DNA from: Aquibacillus salsiterrae
GTDB lineage: Bacteria; Bacillota; Bacilli; Bacillales; Amphibacillaceae
Length of the DNA: 45,162 nucleotides
Assembly (NCBI RefSeq): GCF_028416595.1
Contig: NZ_JAMQKC010000022.1
Location: 1-45,162 of the forward strand
Direction of reading: 5' to 3'
Part shown: positions 36,609-44,948 of the stretch, piece by piece
Layout: the number at the start of each line of letters is the position of its first letter
Position numbering within the stretch: the first letter of the stretch is position 1
Translations under genes and position numbers: made by a program
Notes under the pieces: generated by a model
Databases searched by the model: none
Seen by the model: only the letters and a program-made list of their open reading frames with translations
What the model was told of the DNA's origin: nothing

Positions 36609-37535
36609 ATGGTAGTGCTTAAGCGGCGGTTTGTGTCTAAAGAACTAATGGTTATGCGAGCATTGCATGTCCGAACAGTGTTAACAGAAAAAGAGACCTT
36701 TCATTACTTGAATCTTGAAAGGGGATTAGAAGGAGAAATTCAGTTTGACTTATTAGTAGAGGGGATTGGTGAAGAAGTATATGTGCTAAATGATTTATTA
36801 TTTGAAGTTAATAACTCTTATTTCCAGATTGATTCGATCATCATTTCCCAAGCAACTGTTCACCTTTTTGATATAAAAAATTATCAAGGGGACTGTTACT
36901 ATGAGTTGGACAAACTTTATGGTGTATCGTCCAAACGTGAATACAAAAATCCTATCGATCAATTAAAGAGGAGCACAACCCTGTTCGGTCAGTTACTTCA
37001 AAACCTCGGAGCAAACTTCCTTGTCAACCCACTCCTTATTTTTATTAATCCCGAGTTCACCTTATACCAAGCCCCTATGAATCAACCCATTATCCTACCC
37101 ACACAAGTTCACCGCTTAATAAATGATTTGAATAGTACCCCTTCTAAGTTAAATGATGGACATAAGATGCTTGCTCAAAAATTACTGTCCCTTCATCAAA
37201 CAAAGAATCCTTTTGAAAGAATACCAGAGTATAGCTATGATCAACTGCAAAAGGGCATTTACTGTCGCAAGTGTAAGTCTTTTATGCTTGAAGTTAATGG
37301 TTATAGTTTTGTTTGTAGACATTGTCAAGAAAAGGAGAAAGTAGATTCAGCAATTTTACGAATGACGAAAGAATTTGAGTTATTATTTCCAAATGATAAG
37401 ATTTCAACAAATGGAATTTATGATTGGTGTGATTGGGGTAAAATTGGTTGCAATAAGGTAACAATCTCAAGAGTCCTTAAGAAAAACTATCAATCTATTG
37501 GTACAAAAACTGGTACTTATTATCATTCAATTTAA
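36609..37535 (+). CDS. NERD domain protein with zinc ribbon
   Basis: The 308-residue protein has an N-terminal NERD (nuclease-related) domain, about 30-150, with the characteristic GLEGEIQFDLL, DDLLFEVNNSYFQIDSIIISQATVHLFDIKNYQGDCYYE pattern; the acidic residues and the IKNYQG core resemble restriction-endonuclease folds. The C-terminal third has a zinc ribbon (CRKC ... CRHC) and a final helical part. The ATG at 36609 was chosen over an upstream TTG because of AAAGGAAG. NERD proteins are often linked to DNA processing or plasmids, but the role of bacillus chromosomal copies is not established. Confidence 0.82.
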   Translation: MVVLKRRFVSKELMVMRALHVRTVLTEKETFHYLNLERGLEGEIQFDLLVEGIGEEVYVLNDLLFEVNNSYFQIDSIIISQATVHLFDIKNYQGDCYYELDKLYGVSSKREYKNPIDQLKRSTTLFGQLLQNLGANFLVNPLLIFINPEFTLYQAPMNQPIILPTQVHRLINDLNSTPSKLNDGHKMLAQKLLSLHQTKNPFERIPEYSYDQLQKGIYCRKCKSFMLEVNGYSFVCRHCQEKEKVDSAILRMTKEFELLFPNDKISTNGIYDWCDWGKIGCNKVTISRVLKKNYQSIGTKTGTYYHSI

Positions 37536-37645
37536 ACAAATGTGCCTGATGTGATGCGGGAAACAGCCCTTCTGCGTCGACTATTTTCTAATTTAGTTTA
37601 GTTGGTGGCTGTGATCTTGCTCTTTTTTAGAATCTTCTCCTTGTT

Positions 37646-38089
37646 GTGTCGATGATGGGTGCATCATCGACACTTTTGCGTTTTGGTATCGTAAATCTGT
37701 CGATGGTGGGGTGAATCATCGACACAATCGCGGGAAGGGATAGCAAATCTGTCGATGAAGTGGTGAATCATCGACAGAATCGCAGGAAGGGATAGCAAAT
37801 GTGTCGATGAAGGGGTGAATCATCGACACAATCGCGGGAAGGGATAGCAAATCTGTCGATGGTGGGGTGAATCATCGACACAATCGCGGGAAGGAATAGC
37901 AAATCTGTCGATGAAGGGGTGCGTCATCGACAGAATCGCGAGTGAGAATAGCAAATGTGTCGATGAAGGGGTGAATCATCGACACAATCGCGGGAAGGAA
38001 TAGCAAATCTGTCGATGGTGGGGTGAATCATCGACAGAATCGCGAGTGAGAATAGCAAATGTGTTGATGAAGGGGTGAATCATCGACAC
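37646..38089. repeat. Tandem array of nine 52-bp hairpin units
   Basis: Units start at 37647, 37698, 37750, 37802, 37854, 37906, 37958, 38010 and 38062, almost all 52 bp apart. Each holds TGTCGATG ... CATCGACA (8-12 bp stem, 4-11 nt loop) and a conserved linker with AATCGCGGGAAGG and ATAGCAAAT. The outer base pair switches between G-C and C-G in seven of nine units. The linkers are conserved, so this is not a CRISPR. It fills the gap 37536-38293 together with the hairpin at 38114. Confidence 0.92.
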
Positions 38090-38113
38090 TCTGTCCCCTA
38101 GATTCCGCAACTC

Positions 38114-38140
38114 TGATGATGACGTGCCCCGTCATCATCA
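38114..38140. other. Perfect 11-bp hairpin after the array
   Basis: TGATGATGACG (38114-38124) and CGTCATCATCA (38130-38140) enclose TGCCC. It shares the GATGA/TCATC core with the array units but not the rest, and has no T tract. Confidence 0.7.
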
Positions 38141-38293
38141 TACCGTTCACCACATATATCCGAAATCCTCCTTAAATAAAATTACTTACGAGTGCCATTT
38201 TAGTGATAATCTAAAAAAAACTGTTAACAAGTGAAATAAAGGAAGTGCTGGTTCGACTAAATGATGAGTTTAAAAAAATCGGAGGAGAAGTGG

Positions 38294-38800
38294 ATGGCTA
38301 GCAACCAAATTTCAGAGTGGTATCACCTGTATAACAAAGATATCTACCATTTCCTAGTTTATTACGTTGGTTCTAGTGACGTAGAAGACTTGGTCCAAGA
38401 GGTTTTTATCCGAGCAATCAAAGGTGTTGATTCCTTTCAGCAAAAATCAAGCCCCAAAACATGGATTTTTTCTATCGCACGTCATGTCGGCATAGATGAG
38501 ATAAGAAGACGGAATCGGTCGAGGATCAAACAAATGCTTAGTTTTAGAGGGGAGCAACAGGATGAAGATACACCAGATGCAATTTTACAATTCAATGAAA
38601 ATAATAAGCTACTTTATCAGGCGATTCAATCTTTAAAAGCGACCTACCGAGATGTGCTTATTTTACGAGCGATAAAAGAACTGACTGTGTCTGAAACAGC
38701 GGCAATATTGAATTGGAATGAGAATAAGGTTCGGATAACCTATCATCGAGCACTGAAGGCACTACAAAAAAATAAGGAGGATTTTTTTGATGAAAGATAA
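38294..38800 (+). CDS. ECF-type RNA polymerase sigma factor
   Basis: The 168-residue sigma-70 family member of the ECF group has region 2 (HFLVYYVGSSDVEDLVQEVFIRAIKGVDSF, KTWIFSIARHVGIDEIRRRNR) and region 4 (LKATYRDVLILRAIKELTVSETAAILNWNENKVRITYHRALKAL). The start at 38294 was chosen because GGAGGAG precedes it; an upstream ATG at 38261 lacks a site. It overlaps the next gene, a likely anti-sigma factor. It would direct transcription of an extracytoplasmic stress regulon whose signal is unknown. Confidence 0.9.
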   Translation: MASNQISEWYHLYNKDIYHFLVYYVGSSDVEDLVQEVFIRAIKGVDSFQQKSSPKTWIFSIARHVGIDEIRRRNRSRIKQMLSFRGEQQDEDTPDAILQFNENNKLLYQAIQSLKATYRDVLILRAIKELTVSETAAILNWNENKVRITYHRALKALQKNKEDFFDER

Positions 38801-39923
38801 TGAGAAATTTTCCGATATAGTGAAGGAAATTAGAGCGCTTCCTGAGCCGGATTATGATAAAACATTCGGTAAAGAGACCCAAAATAAAATCTATCAAAAC
38901 ATATTACAATATGAAAGGGTCTGGAAGAAAAAGCAGAAGCGAAGGGTGAGGGCAAAACGAATGACGCTAGGACTAGCAAGTGCCGTTGCCATCCTATTGT
39001 TTATTATGTTTAATGGTCCGCTTAACCAGGAGAATAGCGCATTAAATGATGACCAGCCTGACCAGATTCAAAAAGGAGAAGAAAATCAGCCATCAGATAG
39101 TGAAAAGGATGAAACTACTGCCAACGACAGCGGCACTGCTGCATCAAATAAAATTATTTACAGAAATGCCGAATATGGATTTTCATTTTCCTTACCAAAA
39201 GGCTGGGAAGGTTATACTGTTGTAACAGAAACTTGGGAGGGGACGAATAATCAGAGCGAACTGGTGGAAAGTGGCCCACGCCTTGCGATCAGACACCCAG
39301 ACTGGACCGCGGAAAATCCCCGACAAGATATTCCAATCATGGTTTTCACTATTGATCAATGGGCTGCACTTGAGAAGGGAGAATATCATATTGGTGCTGC
39401 ACCTATTCAACCAAGTAAACTAGGTGAGAATAACAACTATGTTTTTGCACTACCAGCGAGGTATAATTTTGCCTTTCCAGATGGTTATAAAGAAGTGGAG
39501 GATATATTAAAAGGTGATCCACTGCAACCGAATAATGTGGAAAGTGATTCTGTTGAGATAACACAACAACTTCAGCCAACGTTAACAAAAATGGATGGTG
39601 GTAATTCCTTCCAATACGTGCTTAAGAATAGTTCGCAACAAGCTGTAACACTAACGTTTGATACTAGTCAAGAATTTAATTACATTGTTTGGAAAAAGGA
39701 TGCTGAAGGGACAATGGTTTATGATTATAGTGAGGATCAGTCATTTGACAACACCCCTCATAAAAAGACTATAGCACCAGGCGAAGAACTATCCTATACC
39801 ATTGATTTAGGCCAAGATTATGAACGACAAACCTATATATTAGAAGTGTACATGACATCCAATGAACCAGAAGAAGATAGTTCGACCAAATTTCATCAAA
39901 ACTTGGAGTTTACGATAAACTAA
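38790..39923 (+). CDS. Probable anti-sigma factor, membrane-anchored
   Basis: The 377-residue protein has a cytoplasmic N-terminal segment of about 55 residues (no HxxxCxxC zinc motif), one membrane helix (about 57-74), a low-complexity acidic stretch (about 85-115) and an extracellular part with YGFSFSLPKGWEGY and a final Ig-like beta domain (VTLTFDTSQEFNYIVWKKD; YTIDLGQDYERQTYILEVYM) resembling the BsuPI-type proteinase-inhibitor domain. It overlaps the sigma gene by 11 nt with GGAGG inside the sigma gene, so the pair is coupled. Sequestration of the sigma factor is inferred from this arrangement. Confidence 0.75.
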   Translation: MKDNEKFSDIVKEIRALPEPDYDKTFGKETQNKIYQNILQYERVWKKKQKRRVRAKRMTLGLASAVAILLFIMFNGPLNQENSALNDDQPDQIQKGEENQPSDSEKDETTANDSGTAASNKIIYRNAEYGFSFSLPKGWEGYTVVTETWEGTNNQSELVESGPRLAIRHPDWTAENPRQDIPIMVFTIDQWAALEKGEYHIGAAPIQPSKLGENNNYVFALPARYNFAFPDGYKEVEDILKGDPLQPNNVESDSVEITQQLQPTLTKMDGGNSFQYVLKNSSQQAVTLTFDTSQEFNYIVWKKDAEGTMVYDYSEDQSFDNTPHKKTIAPGEELSYTIDLGQDYERQTYILEVYMTSNEPEEDSSTKFHQNLEFTIN

Positions 39924-39929
39924 GGAAGA

Positions 39930-39967
39930 GGGTCAGGCAACTAACTACTGATGTAGTGCCTGACCCC
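39930..39967 (+). terminator. GTCAGGCA hairpin after the anti-sigma gene
   Basis: GGGTCAGGCA (39930-39939) pairs with TGCCTGACCC (39957-39966), with an inner CTA/TAG pairing. It shares its arm sequence with the palindromes at 41733, 42221 and 44951. Confidence 0.65.
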
Positions 39968-40024
39968 AGGGTTCCTTTTTGACACCCGAACGAGTCGTGC
40001 CAACGATCAAACGGTAGTCAATAC

Positions 40025-41227
40025 CTATCCTATTTTAACAGGTTTATAGTTTTTCACTTCTGTTTCTTTTCGTTTTTTCATCATCAATTTATAAGCGAAA
40101 ACTACAACAATCATGAAGATTCCGGTTGTGATGTATAGTTGTTGAAAGCCAAAGTTTGTTGCAATTAAACCAAGTACATAAGACCCTGTGGCAACACCTG
40201 TGTCAAAGAGGGTAAAGAAGGTTGCTGTTGCATGAGCACTTCTACCTTTTCCGGCAGATTGGATTGCCAACGTTTGTAAACATGGGACAACTGTACCGTA
40301 CCCGAGACCAACCAATATAGCAGATAGAAAAAGCATCATTGGTGATTGCACTATACTTAAGACGAGTAGCCCAGCTGCAAACAAGCCAATCGACGGATAG
40401 ATAACAATATTTGGTCCAACTCGATCAAACAAGCGTCCGACAAATGGGCGGGATAGGAGCATTGCCGCAGCAAATAGGACATAAAAGTAACTGGCCGCTT
40501 CGATGAGACCGATTGATTTTGCATAAATAGAAATAAACGATAATATCGCCGAATAACTAAATGCAATTAAGCTTGCAACTGCGGCAATAGGCAGAGCTTT
40601 TCCATCAAATAAGTCACTGACACTAAGCTTCCTTTTGCTTGGCTTTGCTGCAGTTGGATCGCTAACTAGCGATGTAAACACGATAGCTCCAACCATCAGT
40701 ACGCTTAACACCAAAAAAAGATTTTGAAAAGTAGTTACTTGTAACAGGGTTAAGCCGATGAATGGACCAACAACTACAGCGATATTTTGCGACATTACAT
40801 AATAGCCCAACCCTTCCCCGCGACGGGTTTCCGGAACAATGTCAGCAGCAATAGCTCCTGTTGCTGTTGACGCAATGCTAAACCAAATTCCATGGAAAAA
40901 GCGTAAAGCAAGTAATAAATAGAGACTATTTATACCAATATATAAAAACGAGCTTGCCATAAAAAGTAGCATACTGATAATTAACATTTTCTTTTTCCCA
41001 AAATCTCCAAGTAGCCTTCCGGAAAATGGCCGTACAATAATCGCTGATAATAGAAAAATAGTAGCGACTAGTCCTGCTTGTGTTTCTGACCCACTTAGTT
41101 CCTCCAGTACAAAAATAGGAAGTGTTGTCAGGAGTGCATAAAATGTAAGAAATAGGAAGAAGTTACTTAAGAAGATAAAGACAAAGCTTTTTGTCCAAAT
41201 TTTTTCCATTGATTGATCATTATTCAT
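40025..41227 (-). CDS. MFS transporter (YfkF/drug efflux-like)
   Basis: The 400-residue transporter has about twelve membrane segments and the drug:proton antiporter marks of MFS, including RPFSGRLLGDFGKKK after TM2, RFFHGIWFSIASTATGAIAADIVPETRRGEGLGYY and a second-half loop RPFVGRLFDRVGP. The ATG at 41227 was chosen because GAGAGG lies about 9 nt upstream; an ATG at 41236 is too close. It follows a marR gene by 21 nt in the same operon, so its expression is probably induced when MarR binds a ligand. Exported compound unknown. Confidence 0.88.
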   Translation of the reverse strand: MNNDQSMEKIWTKSFVFIFLSNFFLFLTFYALLTTLPIFVLEELSGSETQAGLVATIFLLSAIIVRPFSGRLLGDFGKKKMLIISMLLFMASSFLYIGINSLYLLLALRFFHGIWFSIASTATGAIAADIVPETRRGEGLGYYVMSQNIAVVVGPFIGLTLLQVTTFQNLFLVLSVLMVGAIVFTSLVSDPTAAKPSKRKLSVSDLFDGKALPIAAVASLIAFSYSAILSFISIYAKSIGLIEAASYFYVLFAAAMLLSRPFVGRLFDRVGPNIVIYPSIGLFAAGLLVLSIVQSPMMLFLSAILVGLGYGTVVPCLQTLAIQSAGKGRSAHATATFFTLFDTGVATGSYVLGLIATNFGFQQLYITTGIFMIVVVFAYKLMMKKRKETEVKNYKPVKIG

Positions 41228-41248
41228 TGATTCCATCCTCTCTAGGTG

Positions 41249-41653
41249 TTACCTACCTACTTTAGCTAAGAGATTTGAGAGCTGTTCACACTCTTCTGGA
41301 CTAAGTCCTTTAAGCATTTCGCTTTCAAATGTATCGATTGTCGTTTCAATTTCAGTAATTTCTGATTTTGCTTTATCGGTCAAGTCAACAATTTTCTCTC
41401 GTTGGTCTTTGCCCTTTTGCCGGACAATCCAGCCATTTCTTTCAAGCTTAGTAAGTGTTCTTGTGACAGTCGGGGCTTCAACATTTAGATATTTCCAAAT
41501 CTCTGTTTGCGTCATTGGCCCAAATTTCTTTATACAATATAAAATCATCCACTGAGACTGGAAGATGCCATGCTTTTGTAACCGTTCATTAACAACCTTG
41601 GATAAAAAACGTGTAGTTTGATGTAGCTCATGAATAACAGTATTGCCTTTCAA
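41249..41653 (-). CDS. MarR family transcriptional regulator
   Basis: The 134-residue winged-helix repressor has LHQTTRFLSKVVNERLQKHGI as dimer helix, MTQTEIWKYLNVEAPTVTRTLTKLERNGWI as recognition part and RQKGKDQREKIVDLTDKAK as the wing. The TTG start has AAGGTGG 7 nt upstream. Just upstream of the start lies an 18-bp perfect palindrome, the probable operator through which it represses its own operon with the MFS exporter gene. Confidence 0.9.
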   Translation of the reverse strand: MKGNTVIHELHQTTRFLSKVVNERLQKHGIFQSQWMILYCIKKFGPMTQTEIWKYLNVEAPTVTRTLTKLERNGWIVRQKGKDQREKIVDLTDKAKSEITEIETTIDTFESEMLKGLSPEECEQLSNLLAKVGR

Positions 41654-41672
41654 TTTACCACCACCTTAAATA

Positions 41673-41690
41673 TATTTACCTAGGTAAATA
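41673..41690. promoter_or_regulatory. Perfect 18-bp palindrome, MarR operator
   Basis: TATTTACCTAGGTAAATA is fully self-complementary and lies 20 nt upstream of the marR start codon. Confidence 0.8.
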
Positions 41691-41732
41691 AAATAGCAAT
41701 GTCTATTATACTCTGATTCATAAATTTGTAAA

Positions 41733-41782
41733 GGGGTCAGGTACCACTGATGGATATTTGTCCGTCGGTGGTACCTGACCCC
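41733..41782. repeat. 50-nt palindromic repeat (GTCAGG family), copy 1
   Basis: GGGGTCAGGTACCAC and GTGGTACCTGACCCC form a 15-bp stem with an additional inner stem. The centre reads GATGGATATTTGTCCGTC, close to the centres of the copies at 42221 and 44951, while the arms differ at paired positions. Confidence 0.85.
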
Positions 41783-41800
41783 TGTTATATGTACCTTTTC

Positions 41801-42178
41801 TCAATCTTGATTAAACCAAAGTGGATCTTGGATATCTACATCGCCGTTATAATTGATGAAAACCTCATCGCCTGCTTTTATGTCTTTGTAAGCATAGAAA
41901 TCAAAGGTATCATTTTTAAAATTAATCTCATAGCGTGCATTTGGTTCATAGGAATGGTTAAATAACATCCCATAACCAAGCAGAATAGCAGAATGGTTTA
42001 TCCCATACTCAAATGCATAATCAGCAAGAAGGGTTTTCTCGATGTGTTGATGCTGGTCATTCGGATAAGAAATCACAGGTGCCTCGTGCAAAAGCTCCCC
42101 TTTTTTTATATCACAAGTAGCAAATACCCCTCTATTGAATTCACCGTCACTAACTGAAGATGTTTTTATCTCAATCAT
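41801..42178 (-). CDS. SET domain protein, 125 residues
   Basis: A short stand-alone SET domain: GRGVFATCDIKKGELLHEAP (N-terminal strand pattern), then LGYGMLFNHSYEPNARYEI with the NHS motif at the cofactor-binding knot, then AYKDIKAGDEVFINYNGD. SET proteins use S-adenosylmethionine to methylate lysines. Bacterial single-domain forms of this length are common, with unknown targets. The minimal size lacks a post-SET part. The start has a GGGGG site upstream. The gene ends in TGA. Confidence 0.8.
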   Translation of the reverse strand: MIEIKTSSVSDGEFNRGVFATCDIKKGELLHEAPVISYPNDQHQHIEKTLLADYAFEYGINHSAILLGYGMLFNHSYEPNARYEINFKNDTFDFYAYKDIKAGDEVFINYNGDVDIQDPLWFNQD

Positions 42179-42220
42179 GCTGTGCCCCCTATCTTTATTT
42201 ATTTAATTGTACCAAACCTT

Positions 42221-42270
42221 GGTGTCAGGCACCACTAATGGACATTTGTCCACGGGTGGTGCCTGACACC
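42221..42270. repeat. 50-nt palindromic repeat (GTCAGG family), copy 2, before the mer operon
   Basis: GGTGTCAGGCACCAC and GTGGTGCCTGACACC form a 15-bp stem. It is nearly identical to the copy at 44949-44998, and the two enclose the mer genes. Confidence 0.88.
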
Positions 42271-42295
42271 GTTAAGGAAAGTTTCATTAAATCTC

Positions 42296-42327
42296 TTGAC
42301 TATGTACCATGATACACGGTTTATTAT
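42296..42327 (+). promoter_or_regulatory. MerR-type promoter and operator of the mer operon
   Basis: TTGACT (42296-42301), a 20-nt spacer and TATTAT (42322-42327). The spacer holds the imperfect palindrome GTACCATGATAC (42304-42315). Over-long spacing with a dyad inside it is the mark of MerR-controlled promoters. It lies upstream of merR, as in Gram-positive mer operons. Confidence 0.75.
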
Positions 42328-42346
42328 ATTTCTAGGGGTGATTCAT

Positions 42347-42748
42347 GTGAGTTATCGTATTAGTGAGTTTGCTGAAAAATGTGATGTGAACAAAGAGACG
42401 ATTAGATATTACGAAAAAAAGAAGTTATTACAAGAGCCATTAAAAACTAATGCAGGCTATCGGATTTATTCAGATTCAGATGTTCAGCGTGTCAGGTTTA
42501 TTAAAAGGATGCAGGAGCTTGGTTTTTCGTTAAGTGAAATTTATAAATTATTTGGGGTTGTCGATAAAGATGAAGTTCGCTGCGCGGATATGTTTGCATT
42601 TGTTTCAAAAAAAGAAGCAGAAGTTCGTAAGCAAATAGACGACTTAAAACGAATTGAAACAATGTTAAATGATTTAAAGCAGCGCTGCCCAGATGAAAAG
42701 CAATTACATGCTTGCCCAATCATTGAAACATTACTGTTTGATTCGTAA
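42347..42748 (+). CDS. merR: Mercury-responsive regulator MerR
   Basis: The 133-residue regulator has a winged-helix N-terminus (RISEFAEKCDVNKETIRYYEKKKLL), a long dimer helix and the three Hg-binding cysteines Cys79 (VRCAD), Cys114 (QRCPDE) and Cys123 (HACPI), whose spacing equals Cys82, Cys117 and Cys126 of Tn501 MerR. The GTG at 42347 was chosen because AGGGGTG lies just upstream and it gives the standard N-terminus; the upstream extension runs through the promoter. It represses, and with Hg(II) activates, the operon that includes merT and merA. Confidence 0.92.
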   Translation: MSYRISEFAEKCDVNKETIRYYEKKKLLQEPLKTNAGYRIYSDSDVQRVRFIKRMQELGFSLSEIYKLFGVVDKDEVRCADMFAFVSKKEAEVRKQIDDLKRIETMLNDLKQRCPDEKQLHACPIIETLLFDS

Positions 42749-42844
42749 CGAAAGGAAAAGGTTTATGAAATATAAAAGGACCTTTTCGTCAGGAACTCTT
42801 CTAGTTTTGATTCCTGTTTTGCCGTTTTTATTGGAATAACCTTT

Positions 42845-42871
42845 GATTCCTATGTTAAATATCAGGAATCG
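42845..42871 (+). other. Small hairpin before the merT-like gene
   Basis: GATTCCT and AGGAATC form a 7-bp stem over 13 nt. A direct copy of GATTCCT lies about 45 nt upstream. The 24-codon frame at 42765-42839 between merR and merT has no recognisable product. Confidence 0.3.
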
Positions 42872-42894
42872 ACTAAAAGTCAGGAGATGTATAG

Positions 42895-43194
42895 ATGAAG
42901 GAAAGAGTAGTAGCGATTGCTTCAATGTTTTCCGCTTTCTTAGCTAGTCTTTGTTGAATTGGCTTAGCGATTTTGATACCACTTGGTCTAAGTGGTTTAG
43001 CTGGAACACTTGCGGTTACATTGGCTCCATATCGAATCTGGTTTATTGCTATAACGGTTATTATGCTTGCCGTTGCTCATCTACTTGTATGGCAACAAAA
43101 AAATAGTTCAGAGAAAACAAAAAAGCTGTTATGGATAAGTACTATCGTTTCTCTCACTATGCTTATCTTTACATTATTTAGTCAAGGATTATAA
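42895..43194 (+). CDS. merT: MerT-like mercury transporter with TGA at the second Cys of the CC pair (putative selenoprotein)
   Basis: The frame of 100 codons has a single internal TGA at 42955-42957 (codon 21). TM1 reads AIASMFSAFLASLC-TGA-IGLAIL; MerT proteins have a vicinal CC pair there (LCCIGP) that binds Hg(II), so TGA replaces the second Cys. After it come GLSGLAG and LAPYRIWFIAITVIMLAVAHLLVW, typical of MerT, and a third hydrophobic segment. The position between merR and merA supports the identity. AGGAG lies upstream. A perfect SECIS-like hairpin lies after the TGA. With Sec, the pair would be Cys-Sec, and selenium binds mercury very strongly, so the change is chemically sensible. 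Transport through the membrane to MerA is the family role. Confidence 0.82.
42978..42996 (+). promoter_or_regulatory. SECIS-like hairpin in the merT-like gene
   Basis: ACCACTT and AAGTGGT form a perfect 7-bp stem around loop GGTCT, which starts 27 nt after the TGA. The E. coli fdhF SECIS loop is AGGUCU, so the loop is nearly the same. It is the strongest of the four candidates. Confidence 0.68.
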
Positions 43195-43269
43195 ATGAAG
43201 TATTTAACATATCTATTGGGTGAAATTGAACAAATTATTACCGATTTAGGGTATGAGATAAGGAAATAG
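43195..43269 (+). CDS. 24-codon frame after merT, possible HMA remnant
   Basis: It begins directly after the merT stop (TAAATG). Its end, [14 protein letters not shown], resembles the last helix and strand of an HMA/MerP domain, which usually ends in a GYE motif. No CxxC part is present. It may be the tail of a lost merP or of a MerTP fusion; it may also be chance. Confidence 0.25.
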   Translation: MKYLTYLLGEIEQIITDLGYEIRK

Positions 43270-43301
43270 GAAAAAGTAAACTCAAACAGGAGGTTGATGG
43301 T

Positions 43302-44942
43302 ATGAATAAATATAAGCTTACTATTCAGGGGATGACTTGTACGGGCTGTGAAGAACATGTAGCAGTAGCACTTGAAAATATTGGAGCTAAAAACATTGAA
43401 GCAAGTTTTCGACGAGGGGAAGCAATATTTGAATTGCCTAATGACATAGGGGTTGAAAATGCAAAAAAGGCTATTGATGATGCGACATATCGACCTGGGG
43501 AAATTGAAAAACTTTCACCGGATACAAATATGGTATTGGACGATGAAGGGGACTATGATTTACTTATTATTGGCTCTGGTGGAGCTGCTTTTTCTGCTGC
43601 CATTAAAGCAGTTGAGTACGGGGCAAGAGTGGGCATGATTGAGCGCGGAACAGTAGGGGGAACATGTGTGAATATTGGTTGTGTTCCGTCTAAAACATTG
43701 CTTCGGGCTGGAGAAATCAACCGATTAGCAAAGGTGAACCCATTTACTGGTTTACAAACAACAGCTGGGGAAGTGGAACTAGCACCTTTAATTAAGCAAA
43801 AGAATGAACTGGTGAGTGAGCTCCGGAATCAAAAATATGTCAATTTAATTGAGGAATATGGGTTTGATTTATTAGAAGGGGAAGCAAAATTCATTGATGA
43901 CAATACAGTTGAGGTAAATGGAGAACAATTTTCAGCTAAACGCTTTCTAATTGCAACAGGTGCTTCTCCGTCATTACCAAAGGTTCAAGGGCTTAAAGAA
44001 GTGGATTACCTTACTAGTACCACATTACTTGAATTAAAAAAGGTACCTAAACGTTTAACTGTCATTGGTTCAGGATATATTGGAATGGAACTTGGGCAAT
44101 TGTTTCATCATTTAGGTTCAGAAGTTACACTAATGCAAAGAAGTGAGCGACTTTTAAAAGAGTATGATCCGGAGATCTCTGACGCAGTAGAAAAGGCTTT
44201 GGTGGAACAGGGCATAAACCTTGTCAAAGGGGCTACTTTTGAGCGTGTAGAGCAAGACGGAGAGACGAAAAGGGTTCACGTTACAGTAGATGGTAAGAAA
44301 AAAGTTGTTGAATCTGAACAGTTACTTGTTGCTACAGGGAGAAAACCAAATACGGATTCTTTAAATTTACGTGCAGCAGGGGTTGAAGTCGGTGAACGAA
44401 AGGAAATATTGATCAATCAATTTGCTAGAACTAGCAATGACAAGATTTATGCGGCTGGAGATGTAACACTTGGACCACAATTTGTATATGTAGCAGCATA
44501 TGAAGGTGGAATTGTTGCCGATAATGCGATAGGTGGACTAAATAAAAAAATAGATTTATCAGCTGTTCCTGGTGTTACCTTTACCAATCCACAGGTTGCA
44601 ACTGTTGGCTTAACAGAACAACAAGCAAAAGAAACAGGATATGAGGTGAAAACATCTGTATTGCCTTTAGACGCTGTATCTCGAGCAATAGTTAACCGTG
44701 AAACAACAGGTGTATTTAAGCTAGTGGCTGATGCGAAAACGTTAAAAGTATTAGGTGTTCATGTTGTTGCTGAAAATGCAGGAGATGTCATATATGCTGC
44801 AACATTAGCTGTTAAATTTGGATTAACCGTGGAGGACTTAAAAGATAGCCTTGCACCATATTTAACAATGGCAGAAGGATTAAAGCTAGCGGCTCTTACA
44901 TTTGATAAAGATGTTTCAAAATTATCTTGCTGTGCAGGGTAA
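43302..44942 (+). CDS. merA: Mercuric reductase MerA
   Basis: The 546-residue flavoprotein reduces Hg(II) to Hg(0) with NADPH in the cytosol. Domains in order: an N-terminal HMA domain (1-65) with GMTCTGC (Cys13, Cys16); an FAD domain with [17 protein letters not shown]; the redox-active disulfide [14 protein letters not shown]; an NADPH domain with [14 protein letters not shown]; the dimer domain; and the C-terminal Hg-delivering pair LSCCAG (Cys543, Cys544). All catalytic cysteines are ordinary TGT or TGC codons. AGGAGG lies upstream. The family commonly carries one or two HMA domains; this one has one. It is the last gene of the mer operon; the palindrome at 44951 follows and probably ends the transcript. 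Confidence 0.95.
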   Translation: MNKYKLTIQGMTCTGCEEHVAVALENIGAKNIEASFRRGEAIFELPNDIGVENAKKAIDDATYRPGEIEKLSPDTNMVLDDEGDYDLLIIGSGGAAFSAAIKAVEYGARVGMIERGTVGGTCVNIGCVPSKTLLRAGEINRLAKVNPFTGLQTTAGEVELAPLIKQKNELVSELRNQKYVNLIEEYGFDLLEGEAKFIDDNTVEVNGEQFSAKRFLIATGASPSLPKVQGLKEVDYLTSTTLLELKKVPKRLTVIGSGYIGMELGQLFHHLGSEVTLMQRSERLLKEYDPEISDAVEKALVEQGINLVKGATFERVEQDGETKRVHVTVDGKKKVVESEQLLVATGRKPNTDSLNLRAAGVEVGERKEILINQFARTSNDKIYAAGDVTLGPQFVYVAAYEGGIVADNAIGGLNKKIDLSAVPGVTFTNPQVATVGLTEQQAKETGYEVKTSVLPLDAVSRAIVNRETTGVFKLVADAKTLKVLGVHVVAENAGDVIYAATLAVKFGLTVEDLKDSLAPYLTMAEGLKLAALTFDKDVSKLSCCAG

Positions 44943-44948
44943 TTAAAA

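Noticed and set aside
37646-38089. CRISPR array
   Set aside because: The segments between repeats are almost identical, so there are no unique spacers, and no cas genes are nearby.
42765-42839. A 24-codon frame between merR and merT as a leader peptide
   Set aside because: The peptide (MKYKRTFSSGTLLVL...) is hydrophobic but lacks a clear ribosome site and has no attenuator-like structure linked to it.
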